Shown piece by piece: positions 10,601 through 18,151 of a stretch of DNA of 64,000 nt (within the stretch, counting starts at the first letter, position 1; the number at the start of each line of letters is the position of its first letter). A program made the translations under genes and the position numbers. The stretch comes from an uncultured Muribaculaceae bacterium. GTDB lineage: Bacteria; Bacteroidota; Bacteroidia; Bacteroidales; Muribaculaceae. The DNA is taken from positions 20,403 to 84,402 of the forward strand of contig CAJUCQ010000066.1 of the NCBI GenBank assembly GCA_910584905.1. The letters are read 5' to 3'. The notes beneath the pieces are model-generated. The model ran no database searches. It saw only the letters and a list, made by a program, of their open reading frames with translations, and was not told the origin of the DNA.

Positions 10601-10700
10601 AGCCCTGCTCCTTCCCGCTATGATTCTGCCCGCGTCAGGGAAGCGCAAGTCTTCGGCTCGTAAGTTATTGGGTAATAACAAAAACGGCGGACACGATTAA
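7671..10700 (+). CDS. RND efflux permease, second subunit
   Basis: This second 1009-residue RND permease is divergent from the first. It keeps the twelve-helix, two-loop layout. The TM4 motif is LVIDNIIVMAGN (Asp402-Asn403) and TM10 reads GITVNAGIYLADAY, so the region of the AcrB relay Lys is Asn900-Ala901, without the acidic residue found in permease 1. It therefore looks less well equipped for proton translocation, and a heteromeric pump with permease 1 (as with MdtB/MdtC) is a reasonable inference. Its start overlaps the TolC-like gene by 4 bp, and its stop codon lies inside a terminator hairpin. Confidence 0.88.
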   Translation: MNAPRRTYAFTIIVTFAGLALLGLCLLPLLPLKLAPAGVLPRMVVAYSLPGASARTVEADVTLPVESLLGRLDGVVSIESQSADGRGRVIVDFDTSTDLDDARLEASMLLRNARAAMPQGIVGPAIAFKGAAAADNAPAFTFAVTAPPSAGVADIRRACSDKALAPLADLADVDRVECTGDDNTVSVIECDPQALDACGVDAAVVARAVSAAASEGYATVVSDGRTSLSVAVTAPCADSLELSRIFIPLKGGGVVALSRLASLSRREGAPSSAFRMNGTDAAYLNVYATPGANVIDLASRIDARLPALRDALPEGYGLTLVFDGAEQIRAELRNVLVRTALTVLILLVFVALCTRSLSYVAIVAICLAVTQAVAFIFYRLLGVEIQLYSLAGICISLNLVIDNIIVMAGNVAAGRGRRGFTAILAATLTTVGALSVIFFLDRVLVVSLRDFALVVAVNLAVSLAVALFLVPALALRLDLRRRSLSPRFTSALRTRYDAILPFIARRRLLVMLAFALVFAWSLKLFIDDVRERHFSFTPPTEAVVRISARLPEGATFQAMDGYMRRMEAFVAAIPAVAMFRTEIQSPRNASIEVRFKGRDRSAPYVAAQEIIRMAQMLGGPAWHVDGLPGTSFENEIRSDIGALIVELKGYEYGRLNQYASALRDSLMRSLRIKEVRLTSSASVMADDYSRYHLRVSADDLARDSISFRDFAAAMANSGEKRLVDAGHSGEVMVTLGESVRDAWALANTPIAAGGKTIRPGRYFNIAKEQAPQEIVRKNQEYLLYLHFDYIGDASTGKAYVDKCIAENKRALQPGYAISRLDFGHDSDSDSTNYPFLLVLIGLIAFFLAAILFNSLRMAIAIILLIPASLSGLFLTFRYITPRFDEGGFAAMILLAGITVNAGIYLADAYLVARRSENASPVRAYAKAVRQKAEPVAMTVVSTLVGFIPFLIGPGEPYFWFALAAGTIGGMLMSLPAIALLLPAMILPASGKRKSSARKLLGNNKNGGHD

Positions 10701-10740
10701 TCGCGTCCGCCACGAATAAGTCTTGCGCCGGCCGGCAAGA
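10686..10740. terminator. Two hairpins between convergent genes
   Basis: The first stem is GGCGGAC (10686-10692) with GTCCGCC (10705-10711), enclosing the palindrome GATTAATC and overlapping the permease stop codon. The second is TCTTGC (10721-10726) with GCAAGA (10735-10740) around GCCGGC. They separate the efflux operon from the convergent helicase gene and could act in both directions, although neither is followed by a strong T-run. Confidence 0.5.
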
Positions 10741-10777
10741 TGATGTATTGACAATGGGTGCGGTGTGCCCCCTCGGT

Positions 10778-12172
10778 TCATTCCTTTTTCGAGGCGCGCG
10801 GGCGGCGGCGATAGAAGCGCCGCTTTTGCGATTTCTTTTCCCCGGCAGGCGACTCCTCCGCAGTGGTGGCGGCGGGCTGTGGCGCTTCCGCCTCGGGCTT
10901 TGGCTTGGCTTCGGCCTCGGACACAGCGCGTTTCTTGCCGTCCTTGCGGCCCTTTGCCGCGCCCTTGCCCTGTCGGCGCCCCCCGTTGCGCTCGCGGCGC
11001 TCGGCGCCCCCGTCGGGTCGGGCCGATGTGTACGCCGCCACGCCGAGCGACTCCGGAAGCTCGCCCTTGCGCACGGCATAGCCGAGGAAACGCTCGATTT
11101 CGCGGAACTTGCGGCGGTCGCGCTCGCCCACGAGCGTGATGGCTATGCCGTCGGCGTTGGCGCGCGCCGTGCGCCCGATACGGTGCACGTAGTCCTCCGC
11201 GTCGTGAGGCACGTCGTAGTTCACAACCATCGAAATATCGTCGATGTCAATGCCGCGGGCCACGATGTCCGTGGCTACGAGGATGTCGATTGCGCCGCTG
11301 CGGAATCTGCGCATCACCTCGTCGCGCTTCTCCTGATCAAGATCGCTGTGCATCTCGCCGACGCTCAGCTTCATCCGGCGCAGACTGCGGGCGAGGTCCT
11401 TTACCTTAAGCTTCGACGACGCGAACACAATCACGCGCTTGGAGTTGACGCTCTCGAAGAGATGGCAGAGCAGGGGAGTCTTCGACGTCTCGGGCACGAT
11501 ATAAGCGCTTTGGTCGATTTTTTCAGTCGGGCGCGACACGGCGATTTTGATTTCAACAGGGTTGTCGAGCACCCCGGCGGCAAGCTTCTGGATTTTGGGA
11601 GGCATTGTCGCCGAGAACATCATCGTGCGGCGCCCTTGCTTCGGAAGGTGCGACACAATGGTCATGATGTCGTCGTAAAATCCCATGTCAAGCATGCGGT
11701 CGGCCTCGTCAAGAATAAAAAACTCAACTTCCGACAGGTCGACATAACCCATCTGAAGGTGCGCCAGCAGACGGCCCGGAGTGGCGATTATCACTTCGAC
11801 GCCGTTTTTAAGCGCCTTCTGCTGCTGTGCGAAACCGGCGCCGTCAGTGCCGCCGTAAATAGCCAGCGAACTTATCGGCAGAAAATAAGAGAAGCCCTCG
11901 AGAGCCGTGTCAATCTGGATGGCAAGCTCGCGCGTGGGCGTCATGACCACGCACTTCACCTTCTCCGAAGGCTCGCGTTGGCCCAGCTCATTGATTACGG
12001 GAAGAAGGAAAGCCGCCGTCTTGCCCGTGCCCGTCTGAGCCACGGCTATAAGGTCGCGGCCCGACAAAGCCGCCGGAATTGCCTGCTCCTGAATAGGAGT
12101 GCATTCCTGAAAATTCATATCATAGAGAGCGTCAAGGACGTCGTCGGTAAGGTCAAGTTCTTCAAATGTCAT
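10778..12172 (-). CDS. DEAD-box ATP-dependent RNA helicase (RhlE-like)
   Basis: This 464-residue protein shows the DEAD-box motifs in order: a Q-motif region (FQECTPIQEQAI), Walker A AQTGTGKT (45-52), PTRELAIQ, DEAD (155-158), SAT, VATDIVARGIDI and HRIGRTARA. A low-complexity C-terminal tail rich in Lys, Arg, Ala and Glu follows, as is common in Bacteroidota RhlE/DeaD-type helicases, and probably binds RNA. The start at 12172 (MTFEELDL) fits the family's N-terminus; the frame stays open upstream but that stretch is not helicase-like. A promoter lies about 60 nt upstream. Confidence 0.88.
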   Translation of the reverse strand: MTFEELDLTDDVLDALYDMNFQECTPIQEQAIPAALSGRDLIAVAQTGTGKTAAFLLPVINELGQREPSEKVKCVVMTPTRELAIQIDTALEGFSYFLPISSLAIYGGTDGAGFAQQQKALKNGVEVIIATPGRLLAHLQMGYVDLSEVEFFILDEADRMLDMGFYDDIMTIVSHLPKQGRRTMMFSATMPPKIQKLAAGVLDNPVEIKIAVSRPTEKIDQSAYIVPETSKTPLLCHLFESVNSKRVIVFASSKLKVKDLARSLRRMKLSVGEMHSDLDQEKRDEVMRRFRSGAIDILVATDIVARGIDIDDISMVVNYDVPHDAEDYVHRIGRTARANADGIAITLVGERDRRKFREIERFLGYAVRKGELPESLGVAAYTSARPDGGAERRERNGGRRQGKGAAKGRKDGKKRAVSEAEAKPKPEAEAPQPAATTAEESPAGEKKSQKRRFYRRRPRASKKE

Positions 12173-12234
12173 GACTGGTGGATTGCTGCTGAGCGAAAGC
12201 GCCGCGCACAGGGCGTACGCGTGCAAAATAAGTG

Positions 12235-12265
12235 CAAATATACGGATTTTCGTCCAATATTGCAA
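12235..12265 (-). promoter_or_regulatory. Promoter of the DEAD-box helicase gene
   Basis: On the minus strand TATATTTG (12242-12235) is a perfect TAnnTTTG -7 box, with TTG at 12265-12263 and a 20-nt spacer. The predicted 5' leader is about 55-60 nt. Confidence 0.6.
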
Positions 12266-12312
12266 TTCGTTCCATCGCGCCGAAGGCTTTTTTGAAAAAA
12301 CATACGAATATT

Positions 12313-12344
12313 TTTGGCTATAAGCACGAATGATTGTAATTTTG
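12313..12344 (+). promoter_or_regulatory. Promoter of the DUF2851 gene, almost touching the start codon
   Basis: TTTG at 12313-12316 and TAATTTTG at 12337-12344 are separated by 20 nt, a textbook Bacteroidota promoter. The ATG is at 12350, about where transcription should begin, so the mRNA may be leaderless or nearly so. Confidence 0.65.
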
Positions 12345-12349
12345 GGCCT

Positions 12350-13654
12350 ATGGAGAAACTGATGCAATACGTCTGGCAACACGGCCTTTGGATTCCGGGC
12401 GACCTGCGGACCGTCGACGGACGTCGCGTCAGCATCATCGACCGCGGATGGCTCAACACCGACGCAGGCCCCGACTTTTTCAACGCCAAAATCGACATCG
12501 ACGGTCACATCTGGGCCGGCAACATCGAAATCCACGTCAGCGCGAGCGACTGGCATCGCCACGGCCATGACGGCGACCCGGCATACGACTCGGTGATACT
12601 CCACGTCGTCGGAAGCGACGACTGCCGCGTGAGGCGCTCCAACGGCGAGGAAATCCCGCAGATACTGATGCCTTGCGCCCCCGACTTCAGCGAGCGCTAC
12701 AACGCAATGGTGTTCAATTCCGCGCGCACCCCGGCTTGCGCCGCCGAAATAGGCTCCCTCCCCTCAATCTATATATCCGACTGGCTCACGGCCCTTGCAC
12801 ACACGCGCCTCCAGCGCAAAGCCGCGAAAGTGCGTCAGCTCGTCGACGAAAATCATGGCAACTGGCGCGCCGCAATATACATCACCCTCGCCCGCGCACT
12901 CGGATTCGGCGTCAACAGCGACGCTTTCGAGCACCTCGCATCTCTCGTGCCGCTGAAAAGCCTTATGAAGCACGCCGATGCCCCCGACGCCGTCGAAGGC
13001 CTCCTCTTCGGGCAGGCCGGACTTATTCCCGAACAAGGAGCGCTCGGCGCCCCCGACTCCGTCGACGAGCTATATGCCGCAAACCTTCGCCGCGAATACA
13101 GCTTTATGGTCCTCAAATTCGGAATAAAGCCCCCGGCGTCACCGCCCGCATGGCGCATGGCCAGAATGCGACCGCAGAATTTCCCGCACCGACGCATCGC
13201 CACACTCGCCTCCCTCATCATGCCCTCGTTCGAAGTCGGATACCGCCTCCTGAACCTCCGCACCGAAGACGAGGCCCGCAGCCTCTTCGACGTAACCCTG
13301 AAAGGCTACTGGTCGCACCACTACGCATTCGGCTCTCCAGCCTCAGGAAGCCCGCGAGCCCTCGGCGACGGAGCCGTGTCAACCCTGATAATCAACGTCG
13401 TGGCCCCCGTCCAGTATGCCTACGCCGAGATGTACGCCGACGAAGCAATGCGCGAACGCGCCGTCGACATGCTCGACGCCATGAAACCCGAATCAAACAG
13501 CATAATACGCATGTTCACCGCCGCCGGTATCCCCTGCCGGAGCGCCCTCGAAGGACAAGCCCTGATCGAGTTGCGACGCAACTACTGCGAACTCCGCAAA
13601 TGCCTCTACTGCCGCATAGGCCACCGCATGCTCGCCATGAAAATACGCCCCTGA
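12350..13654 (+). CDS. DUF2851 family protein
   Basis: This 434-residue protein belongs to the Bacteroidota DUF2851 family, recognisable from the N-terminal block EKLMQYVWQHGLW, then RGWLNTDAGPDFFNAKI and WAGNIEIHVSASDWHRHGHD. The conserved acidic and His residues in that block suggest a hydrolase or nuclease-like site, but no function is established to my knowledge. The start at 12350 matches where the family begins; an in-frame ATG at 12314 lies within the promoter. It is a single-gene unit, divergent from the helicase and convergent with the next gene. Confidence 0.8.
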   Translation: MEKLMQYVWQHGLWIPGDLRTVDGRRVSIIDRGWLNTDAGPDFFNAKIDIDGHIWAGNIEIHVSASDWHRHGHDGDPAYDSVILHVVGSDDCRVRRSNGEEIPQILMPCAPDFSERYNAMVFNSARTPACAAEIGSLPSIYISDWLTALAHTRLQRKAAKVRQLVDENHGNWRAAIYITLARALGFGVNSDAFEHLASLVPLKSLMKHADAPDAVEGLLFGQAGLIPEQGALGAPDSVDELYAANLRREYSFMVLKFGIKPPASPPAWRMARMRPQNFPHRRIATLASLIMPSFEVGYRLLNLRTEDEARSLFDVTLKGYWSHHYAFGSPASGSPRALGDGAVSTLIINVVAPVQYAYAEMYADEAMRERAVDMLDAMKPESNSIIRMFTAAGIPCRSALEGQALIELRRNYCELRKCLYCRIGHRMLAMKIRP

Positions 13655-13665
13655 CAGCTCGCGGA

Positions 13666-13705
13666 CGCCTTCCCCGTCCACGCCCACGCGCAGTGGCGAA
13701 GGGCG
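13666..13705. terminator. Hairpin between convergent genes
   Basis: CGCCTTC (13666-13672) can pair with GAAGGGCG (13698-13705), with further pairing inside (CCAC with GTGG). It sits between the DUF2851 stop and the convergent gene ending at 13708. There is no clear T-run, so the call is moderate. Confidence 0.35.
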
Positions 13706-13707
13706 CA

Positions 13708-14289
13708 TCACTCCTCTCCGGCGTATTCGCGGATAGAATTGAGAAGCTGGCGCGAGGTGCGGAAAAAACATATTTCCTTGTACACCCCTATCGAGGCTCC
13801 GATTATGCCGCCGGTCACGCCCCCCCAGAATGACGCGCCTCCGTCGGGCATATTATATAAATGAGCCATGAGCGGCACCAGCACAAGCAGCGCAAGGGCG
13901 CACCCGCAGATAAGAATCCGCCGCTGGAACATACGGATGCGCACGGCCCGCTCCAGCGACTCGACGACCGGCAGACATAGAAAATTACTGCGCGATATAA
14001 ATCTCGCAAAAAGCAGATATACCACACCCATCACCACGCCGAAGAGTCCGTAGAGCACACACAGCCACAGCGGCAGTCCGAGGGCATACATCGGCACTGA
14101 CATCGCTATCACGGCCACCGACGCCGCGAGGCATTTATAATAGCCTCCGGCGAGCTTGCGCGCAAGGCTGTCGAAGCGGCGCGTCTCAAGGTTGCCGCTC
14201 ACCTTTCGGGCGACCTCGTCGAGATACTCCGTGCTTACGGGCGTATTTTTCCACGCTTCGCGTAGTTTATCGAGTGCATTTTCATTCAT
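13708..14289 (-). CDS. Membrane protein downstream of an ECF sigma factor
   Basis: This 193-residue protein has a soluble, charged N-terminal region of about 50 residues (MNENALDKLREAWKN) and then roughly four hydrophobic segments (about residues 50-70, 73-95, 120-145 and 150-170). It starts 3 nt after the sigma-factor stop and must be co-transcribed with it. The layout (short cytoplasmic N-terminus followed by membrane helices, adjacent to a sigma factor) would suit an anti-sigma factor. No zinc-binding anti-sigma motif or FecR/DUF4974 domain is visible, so this role is only inferred. Confidence 0.6.
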   Translation of the reverse strand: MNENALDKLREAWKNTPVSTEYLDEVARKVSGNLETRRFDSLARKLAGGYYKCLAASVAVIAMSVPMYALGLPLWLCVLYGLFGVVMGVVYLLFARFISRSNFLCLPVVESLERAVRIRMFQRRILICGCALALLVLVPLMAHLYNMPDGGASFWGGVTGGIIGASIGVYKEICFFRTSRQLLNSIREYAGEE

Positions 14290-14292
14290 AGT

Positions 14293-14814
14293 TCAGAGGT
14301 TTTTTCCTTTCTCAACCAGTCGGGCCTTGATACGATGGATTTTCACGGCCACGCTGCTTTTGTTTATACCCGTCACGGCGGCGATTTCGTCGTAGGGGCG
14401 TTCGTCGAGCCAAAGCGTTATGATGGCCTTGTCGATAGGGTTCAGCCCGGCGATAAGCTCGTGGAGCATCCGCAGTTCCTCAAGGCGCTCGGTCTGCTGC
14501 GCGGCATCCCCGTCAGGGTCGGACAGCCCGAAGGCCTCCTCGGCGCTGACGCTCGAACGCGAATGGCGGTCATTGCGGCGGTGCCACGTGATACACGTGT
14601 TGATGGCCATGCGGTAGATCCATGTGCTCACGGCTGCATCCCCGCGGAACGAATCCATACCCACCCAAAGGTTGAGAAGTGTTTCCTGATATAAATCGTC
14701 GAAACCGGCGCCCGGGCCCGCGAAGAGATAGCACACCTTGGCGATGACCGGGGCATAGAGCCTTGTCATTTCCTCGTAACGTGCCGTGCGCGCGGCGTCG
14801 GGCGTCTGCTTCAT
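14293..14814 (-). CDS. ECF-type RNA polymerase sigma factor
   Basis: This 173-residue sigma-70 family protein has region 2 with DDLYQETLLNLWVGMDSF and STWIYRMAINTCITWHRR. Region 4 (LNPIDKAIITLWLDERPYDEIAAVTGINKSSVAVKIHRIKA) contains a helix-turn-helix. The length and the absence of regions 1 and 3 are typical of extracytoplasmic-function sigmas. Its target promoters cannot be read from this window. The partner membrane gene follows at once and may control its activity. Confidence 0.88.
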   Translation of the reverse strand: MKQTPDAARTARYEEMTRLYAPVIAKVCYLFAGPGAGFDDLYQETLLNLWVGMDSFRGDAAVSTWIYRMAINTCITWHRRNDRHSRSSVSAEEAFGLSDPDGDAAQQTERLEELRMLHELIAGLNPIDKAIITLWLDERPYDEIAAVTGINKSSVAVKIHRIKARLVEKGKNL

Positions 14815-14867
14815 GGAATATCAGACGTTGCAGAATCGAAAAAATTACAATTCCAGGCTAAAAAAAA

Positions 14868-15833
14868 TCACTCCTCCTCGTTGCTGCGTCTCACGGCGGC
14901 AGTATCCCCGCCGACGGCGTCGCCGCTCGAATTAGATGTCGCCTCAGCGCCGTTGGCGGTTTTGGGCTTGATTTTCACCTTCAGCTCGTCGAAGCCGTGG
15001 CCATAGACACCGCTGACATTAGCCTGCGTCACAAAAGCATGAGGATCGATGTTCTTGATGATGCGCGATATTGTCACCGACTCGATTTTACGGCACATCA
15101 CCAGAAGCACCTTGACGCTCTTTTTGCTGTACCACCCCGTGCCGTCGAGCACCGTACAGCCGCGGTGGGCATCGTTGATGATGGCATCGGCTATCTCAGG
15201 CCATTTACGCGAAATGATGGTGAACTGAACGGCCCGGCGGTTGGTATATATAACCTGATCGGCGACGTACGACATGAAAAACAGCACGACAAAGCCGTAA
15301 ACCAGCTTGTCAATCTGATGGAAGATGACAAAACCGCTCGTGATGATGATACAGTCGACGTAGAGCATCGTGCGGCCTATGGTGACATTCGACTTCTTCG
15401 ACACCATCGCCGCTATGATGTCAGTGCCACCCGACGACCCGTTGTGCACAAAGGTCGTGCCTATGCCGAGGCCGCATAGCGTGGCGCCGATAACGATGTT
15501 CATAAACGGCTCATTGGTGAAGCCGCCGGCGAGAAGTGGCTGGAAAATACCGATGAAGAGCGAAATCATCGTCGCCCCGAAAACCGTGCCGACTACAAAG
15601 CGACGCCCCACAATTTTGTAGGCCATAGCCAGCATGATAAGGTTGAGAGCATAGTTCGACACGGCCACAGGAACGCCCGTCGTGAGATAAATCAGCGTCG
15701 AAAGACCGGCAAGGCCCCCCGTCACCACTTTCTCTGGCAGGATGAATCCGCAGAATCCGAAAGCGTAGATGGCCACGCCGAGTGTGATGAAAAAATAGTC
15801 GCGCGACGAGCGCCAGAATTTTACCGTATTCAA
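14868..15833 (-). CDS. YitT family membrane protein (DUF161/DUF2179)
   Basis: At 321 residues this has an N-terminal block of five or six membrane helices with the family signature GFCGFILPEKVVTGGLAGLSTL and NGSSGGTDIIA. A soluble DUF2179 domain at the C-terminus (QFTIISRKWPEIADAI, HRGCTVLDGTGWYSKK) ends in an acidic tail. YitT proteins are widespread, poorly characterised membrane proteins thought to be transporters. It lies 51 nt downstream of radA on the same strand and could be read from the same transcript. Confidence 0.85.
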   Translation of the reverse strand: MNTVKFWRSSRDYFFITLGVAIYAFGFCGFILPEKVVTGGLAGLSTLIYLTTGVPVAVSNYALNLIMLAMAYKIVGRRFVVGTVFGATMISLFIGIFQPLLAGGFTNEPFMNIVIGATLCGLGIGTTFVHNGSSGGTDIIAAMVSKKSNVTIGRTMLYVDCIIITSGFVIFHQIDKLVYGFVVLFFMSYVADQVIYTNRRAVQFTIISRKWPEIADAIINDAHRGCTVLDGTGWYSKKSVKVLLVMCRKIESVTISRIIKNIDPHAFVTQANVSGVYGHGFDELKVKIKPKTANGAEATSNSSGDAVGGDTAAVRRSNEEE

Positions 15834-15884
15834 TGTCGTTGACTTGGGGATATGGGATGGAATATTGAATTTAAGACCTCCGGT

Positions 15885-17291
15885 TTACGCGAACAGCAGT
15901 TTCATCGCCGCGTCGAGACGTGCCGTGCGGTGCAGACGGATGCCATAGGGGATGACCTCGTCCTTGGGGATATTGTCGGCCACGACAGCGTCCGTAAAAC
16001 CGAGCCTGCGGGCCTCGCGTATCCGCGAGGCGGGCGAGGTCACGGGGCGGATTTCGCCCGACAGTCCCACCTCGCCCGCGAAGCAGAAGCCTTGCGGCAC
16101 GGGGGCGTCAAGCGTGGCCGAAATCAGAGCCGCGGCTACGGCGAGATCAAGCGCCGGGTCGTTGGCCTTGAAGCCGCCGGCTATGTTGAGAAACACGTCT
16201 TTCTTGTCGAGCCGCAGACCGAGGCGTTTCTCGATTACGGCGATAAGCATATTTAGACGCTTGGAATCAAAGCCCGTCACCGACCGCTGTGGCGTTGCGT
16301 AAGGCGACGCGCTCACAAGAGCCTGTGCCTCGATCAGGATGGGCCTGCGCCCTTGAAGAGCGACGCCTATGGCGATACCCGAGAGTGGCGTCCCGTTTGC
16401 ATCTCCCGCCGGCGACGTTATCAGAATCTCCGACGGATTGGGCACCTCGCGAAGTCCCTTGGCTCCCATCTCGTAGATGCCGAGCTCGGAGGTCGGGCCG
16501 AAACGGTTTTTGGACGTCCGCAAAATGCGGTACGAGTGGCGGGCATCGCCCTCGAAGACGAGCACCGTGTCGACCATGTGCTCAAGCACCTTCGGCCCTG
16601 CCAGAGTCCCGTCCTTGGTGATATGACCCACGAGCATCACCGGCACCCCGGCCGTCTTGGCGTAGCGGAGCAACTCGGCCGCGCAGGCCCGCACCTGACT
16701 GACACTTCCCGGAGGAGGCGACGACGGCAGAGAATCGGTCGTGATGGTCTGAATGGAGTCGACAACCAGAATCTCCGGGCGCAGAGAAGAAACGTGCTCA
16801 AACACCGTCTCAAGCGACGTCTCGCAGACAATGTAGATATTATCGCTTCCGCGTCCGAGGCGGTCGGCGCGGAGCTTGAGCTGTGCGGCGGATTCCTCGC
16901 CGCTGACGTAGAGGATGCGTTTGGTGCGGATGCACAGCAGGTTCTGAAGCAGAAGCGTGCTCTTGCCTATCCCCGGCTCACCACCGAGAAGCACAAGCGA
17001 ACCGGCCACAAGCCCTCCGCCGAGCACGCGGTTCAACTCCACCGACGGCATCTTGATACGCATGGCTGCGCTCTCTTCGTCGACGTTTATCTGATTCACC
17101 GTCAGCGGCGCGCTCTTCGTCGACGCATCGCCGCCCCAAAGCGCCGATGCCGACCCTCCGGGAGCCTTCCCCGTGCTGACGCGTTGCTCGGTCATCGTGT
17201 TCCACGCGCCGCACTCGGGGCAACGACCAGCCCACTTGGGCGATTCCGCGCCGCACTCGCTGCAAAAAAACGCTGTCTTTTCCTTTGCCAT
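15885..17291 (-). CDS. radA: DNA repair protein RadA
   Basis: This 468-residue RadA (Sms) has an N-terminal zinc finger with Cys10, Cys13, Cys24 and Cys27, a RecA-like ATPase with Walker A GGEPGIGKST, the RadA-specific KNRFG motif and a C-terminal Lon-protease-like domain (LDLAVAAALISA). RadA promotes branch migration of recombination intermediates. The start MAKEKTAFFCSECG at 17291 is the family start; longer in-frame versions carry unrelated sequence. The start overlaps the methyltransferase stop by 1 bp (TGATG). Confidence 0.95.
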   Translation of the reverse strand: MAKEKTAFFCSECGAESPKWAGRCPECGAWNTMTEQRVSTGKAPGGSASALWGGDASTKSAPLTVNQINVDEESAAMRIKMPSVELNRVLGGGLVAGSLVLLGGEPGIGKSTLLLQNLLCIRTKRILYVSGEESAAQLKLRADRLGRGSDNIYIVCETSLETVFEHVSSLRPEILVVDSIQTITTDSLPSSPPPGSVSQVRACAAELLRYAKTAGVPVMLVGHITKDGTLAGPKVLEHMVDTVLVFEGDARHSYRILRTSKNRFGPTSELGIYEMGAKGLREVPNPSEILITSPAGDANGTPLSGIAIGVALQGRRPILIEAQALVSASPYATPQRSVTGFDSKRLNMLIAVIEKRLGLRLDKKDVFLNIAGGFKANDPALDLAVAAALISATLDAPVPQGFCFAGEVGLSGEIRPVTSPASRIREARRLGFTDAVVADNIPKDEVIPYGIRLHRTARLDAAMKLLFA

Positions 17292-18085
17292 CAGTTCCGG
17301 GATTTCATTTGGCGCGAACGGAATTGCGAAAGCACTATCGCCGTCGCCGTAGCCACGTTGAGGCTCTCGCTCGTGGGGCGCTCGGGCGGGAACGAAGGGA
17401 TGAGCAGTCGCTCGCCGACAGTGCTCGCCACCGCCGGGCATATCCCCGAACCCTCGTTGCCCATGACGACAATCCCCGTCGCTCCGAGGCTTGCCGTGTA
17501 GATATTCTCGCCGTCGAGGAAGGTGCCGTAGACACGCGCCCCGTCAGCTGCGGCATCCTCAAGATATTCGGCCAGCGACTCGACGTAGACCACCTTCACG
17601 CGCGATATGGCCCCCATCGTCGCCTGCACCACTTTCGGGTTGTAGACGTCGACCGTGTCTTTCGACGCGACGACCGTTGACACTCCCATCCAGTCGGCCG
17701 TGCGGATTATCGTGCCGAGATTGCCGGGGTCCTGCACGCGGTCGAGGGCCAGAACAAGCCCCTCTTTCCATTCATCGCCGCAAATCTCGGCGGCTTCGGG
17801 GATATGATACACGGCGATGACCGGGGGCGTCGCCGTCAGCGAACTCAGCTCGCGGAGCTGACACTTCTTGCACTCCTCGACCACCGCTCCCCGCTCAACG
17901 GCGGAAGACGCTTCCGCAGGATGGGCCTCGAGCCAGTCGGGCGTGGCGAAAAGCCGCGACGGTCGGAAAAATCCTATGGTGTCGCACACACATTTCGAGC
18001 CTTCGGCAACGAATAGACGCTCCTCGCGCCGACCCTTATGGTCCGCCAGCGAGCGCACGAGTTTGATAAGTCGGGCTGTTATCAC
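17291..18085 (-). CDS. SpoU/TrmH family RNA methyltransferase
   Basis: This 264-residue protein has an N-terminal substrate-binding domain (LVAEGSKCV-like region FVAEGSKCVCDTIG) and a C-terminal SPOUT domain. The three SpoU motifs are visible: VQDPGNLGTIIRTADW, IVVMGNEGSGI and the knot-forming SESLNVATATAIVLSQF. It should use S-adenosylmethionine to 2'-O-methylate a ribose in rRNA or tRNA; the exact target is not predictable. It is coupled to radA by a 1-bp stop-start overlap. Confidence 0.88.
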   Translation of the reverse strand: MITARLIKLVRSLADHKGRREERLFVAEGSKCVCDTIGFFRPSRLFATPDWLEAHPAEASSAVERGAVVEECKKCQLRELSSLTATPPVIAVYHIPEAAEICGDEWKEGLVLALDRVQDPGNLGTIIRTADWMGVSTVVASKDTVDVYNPKVVQATMGAISRVKVVYVESLAEYLEDAAADGARVYGTFLDGENIYTASLGATGIVVMGNEGSGICPAVASTVGERLLIPSFPPERPTSESLNVATATAIVLSQFRSRQMKSRN

Positions 18086-18151
18086 GGTCTGATGACGTTA
18101 TGTGTTGTAGGATAATCTTTTTCTTTTGTGGCTGCGCCGGACGGGGGTGCG

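Noticed and set aside
10748..12295. A 515-codon plus-strand frame over the DEAD-box helicase gene
   Set aside because: The opposite strand carries all helicase motifs in order; the plus frame has no coherent features.
13708..14289. FecR-type anti-sigma factor
   Set aside because: The protein lacks the single membrane helix and the periplasmic FecR/DUF4974 domains expected of that family.
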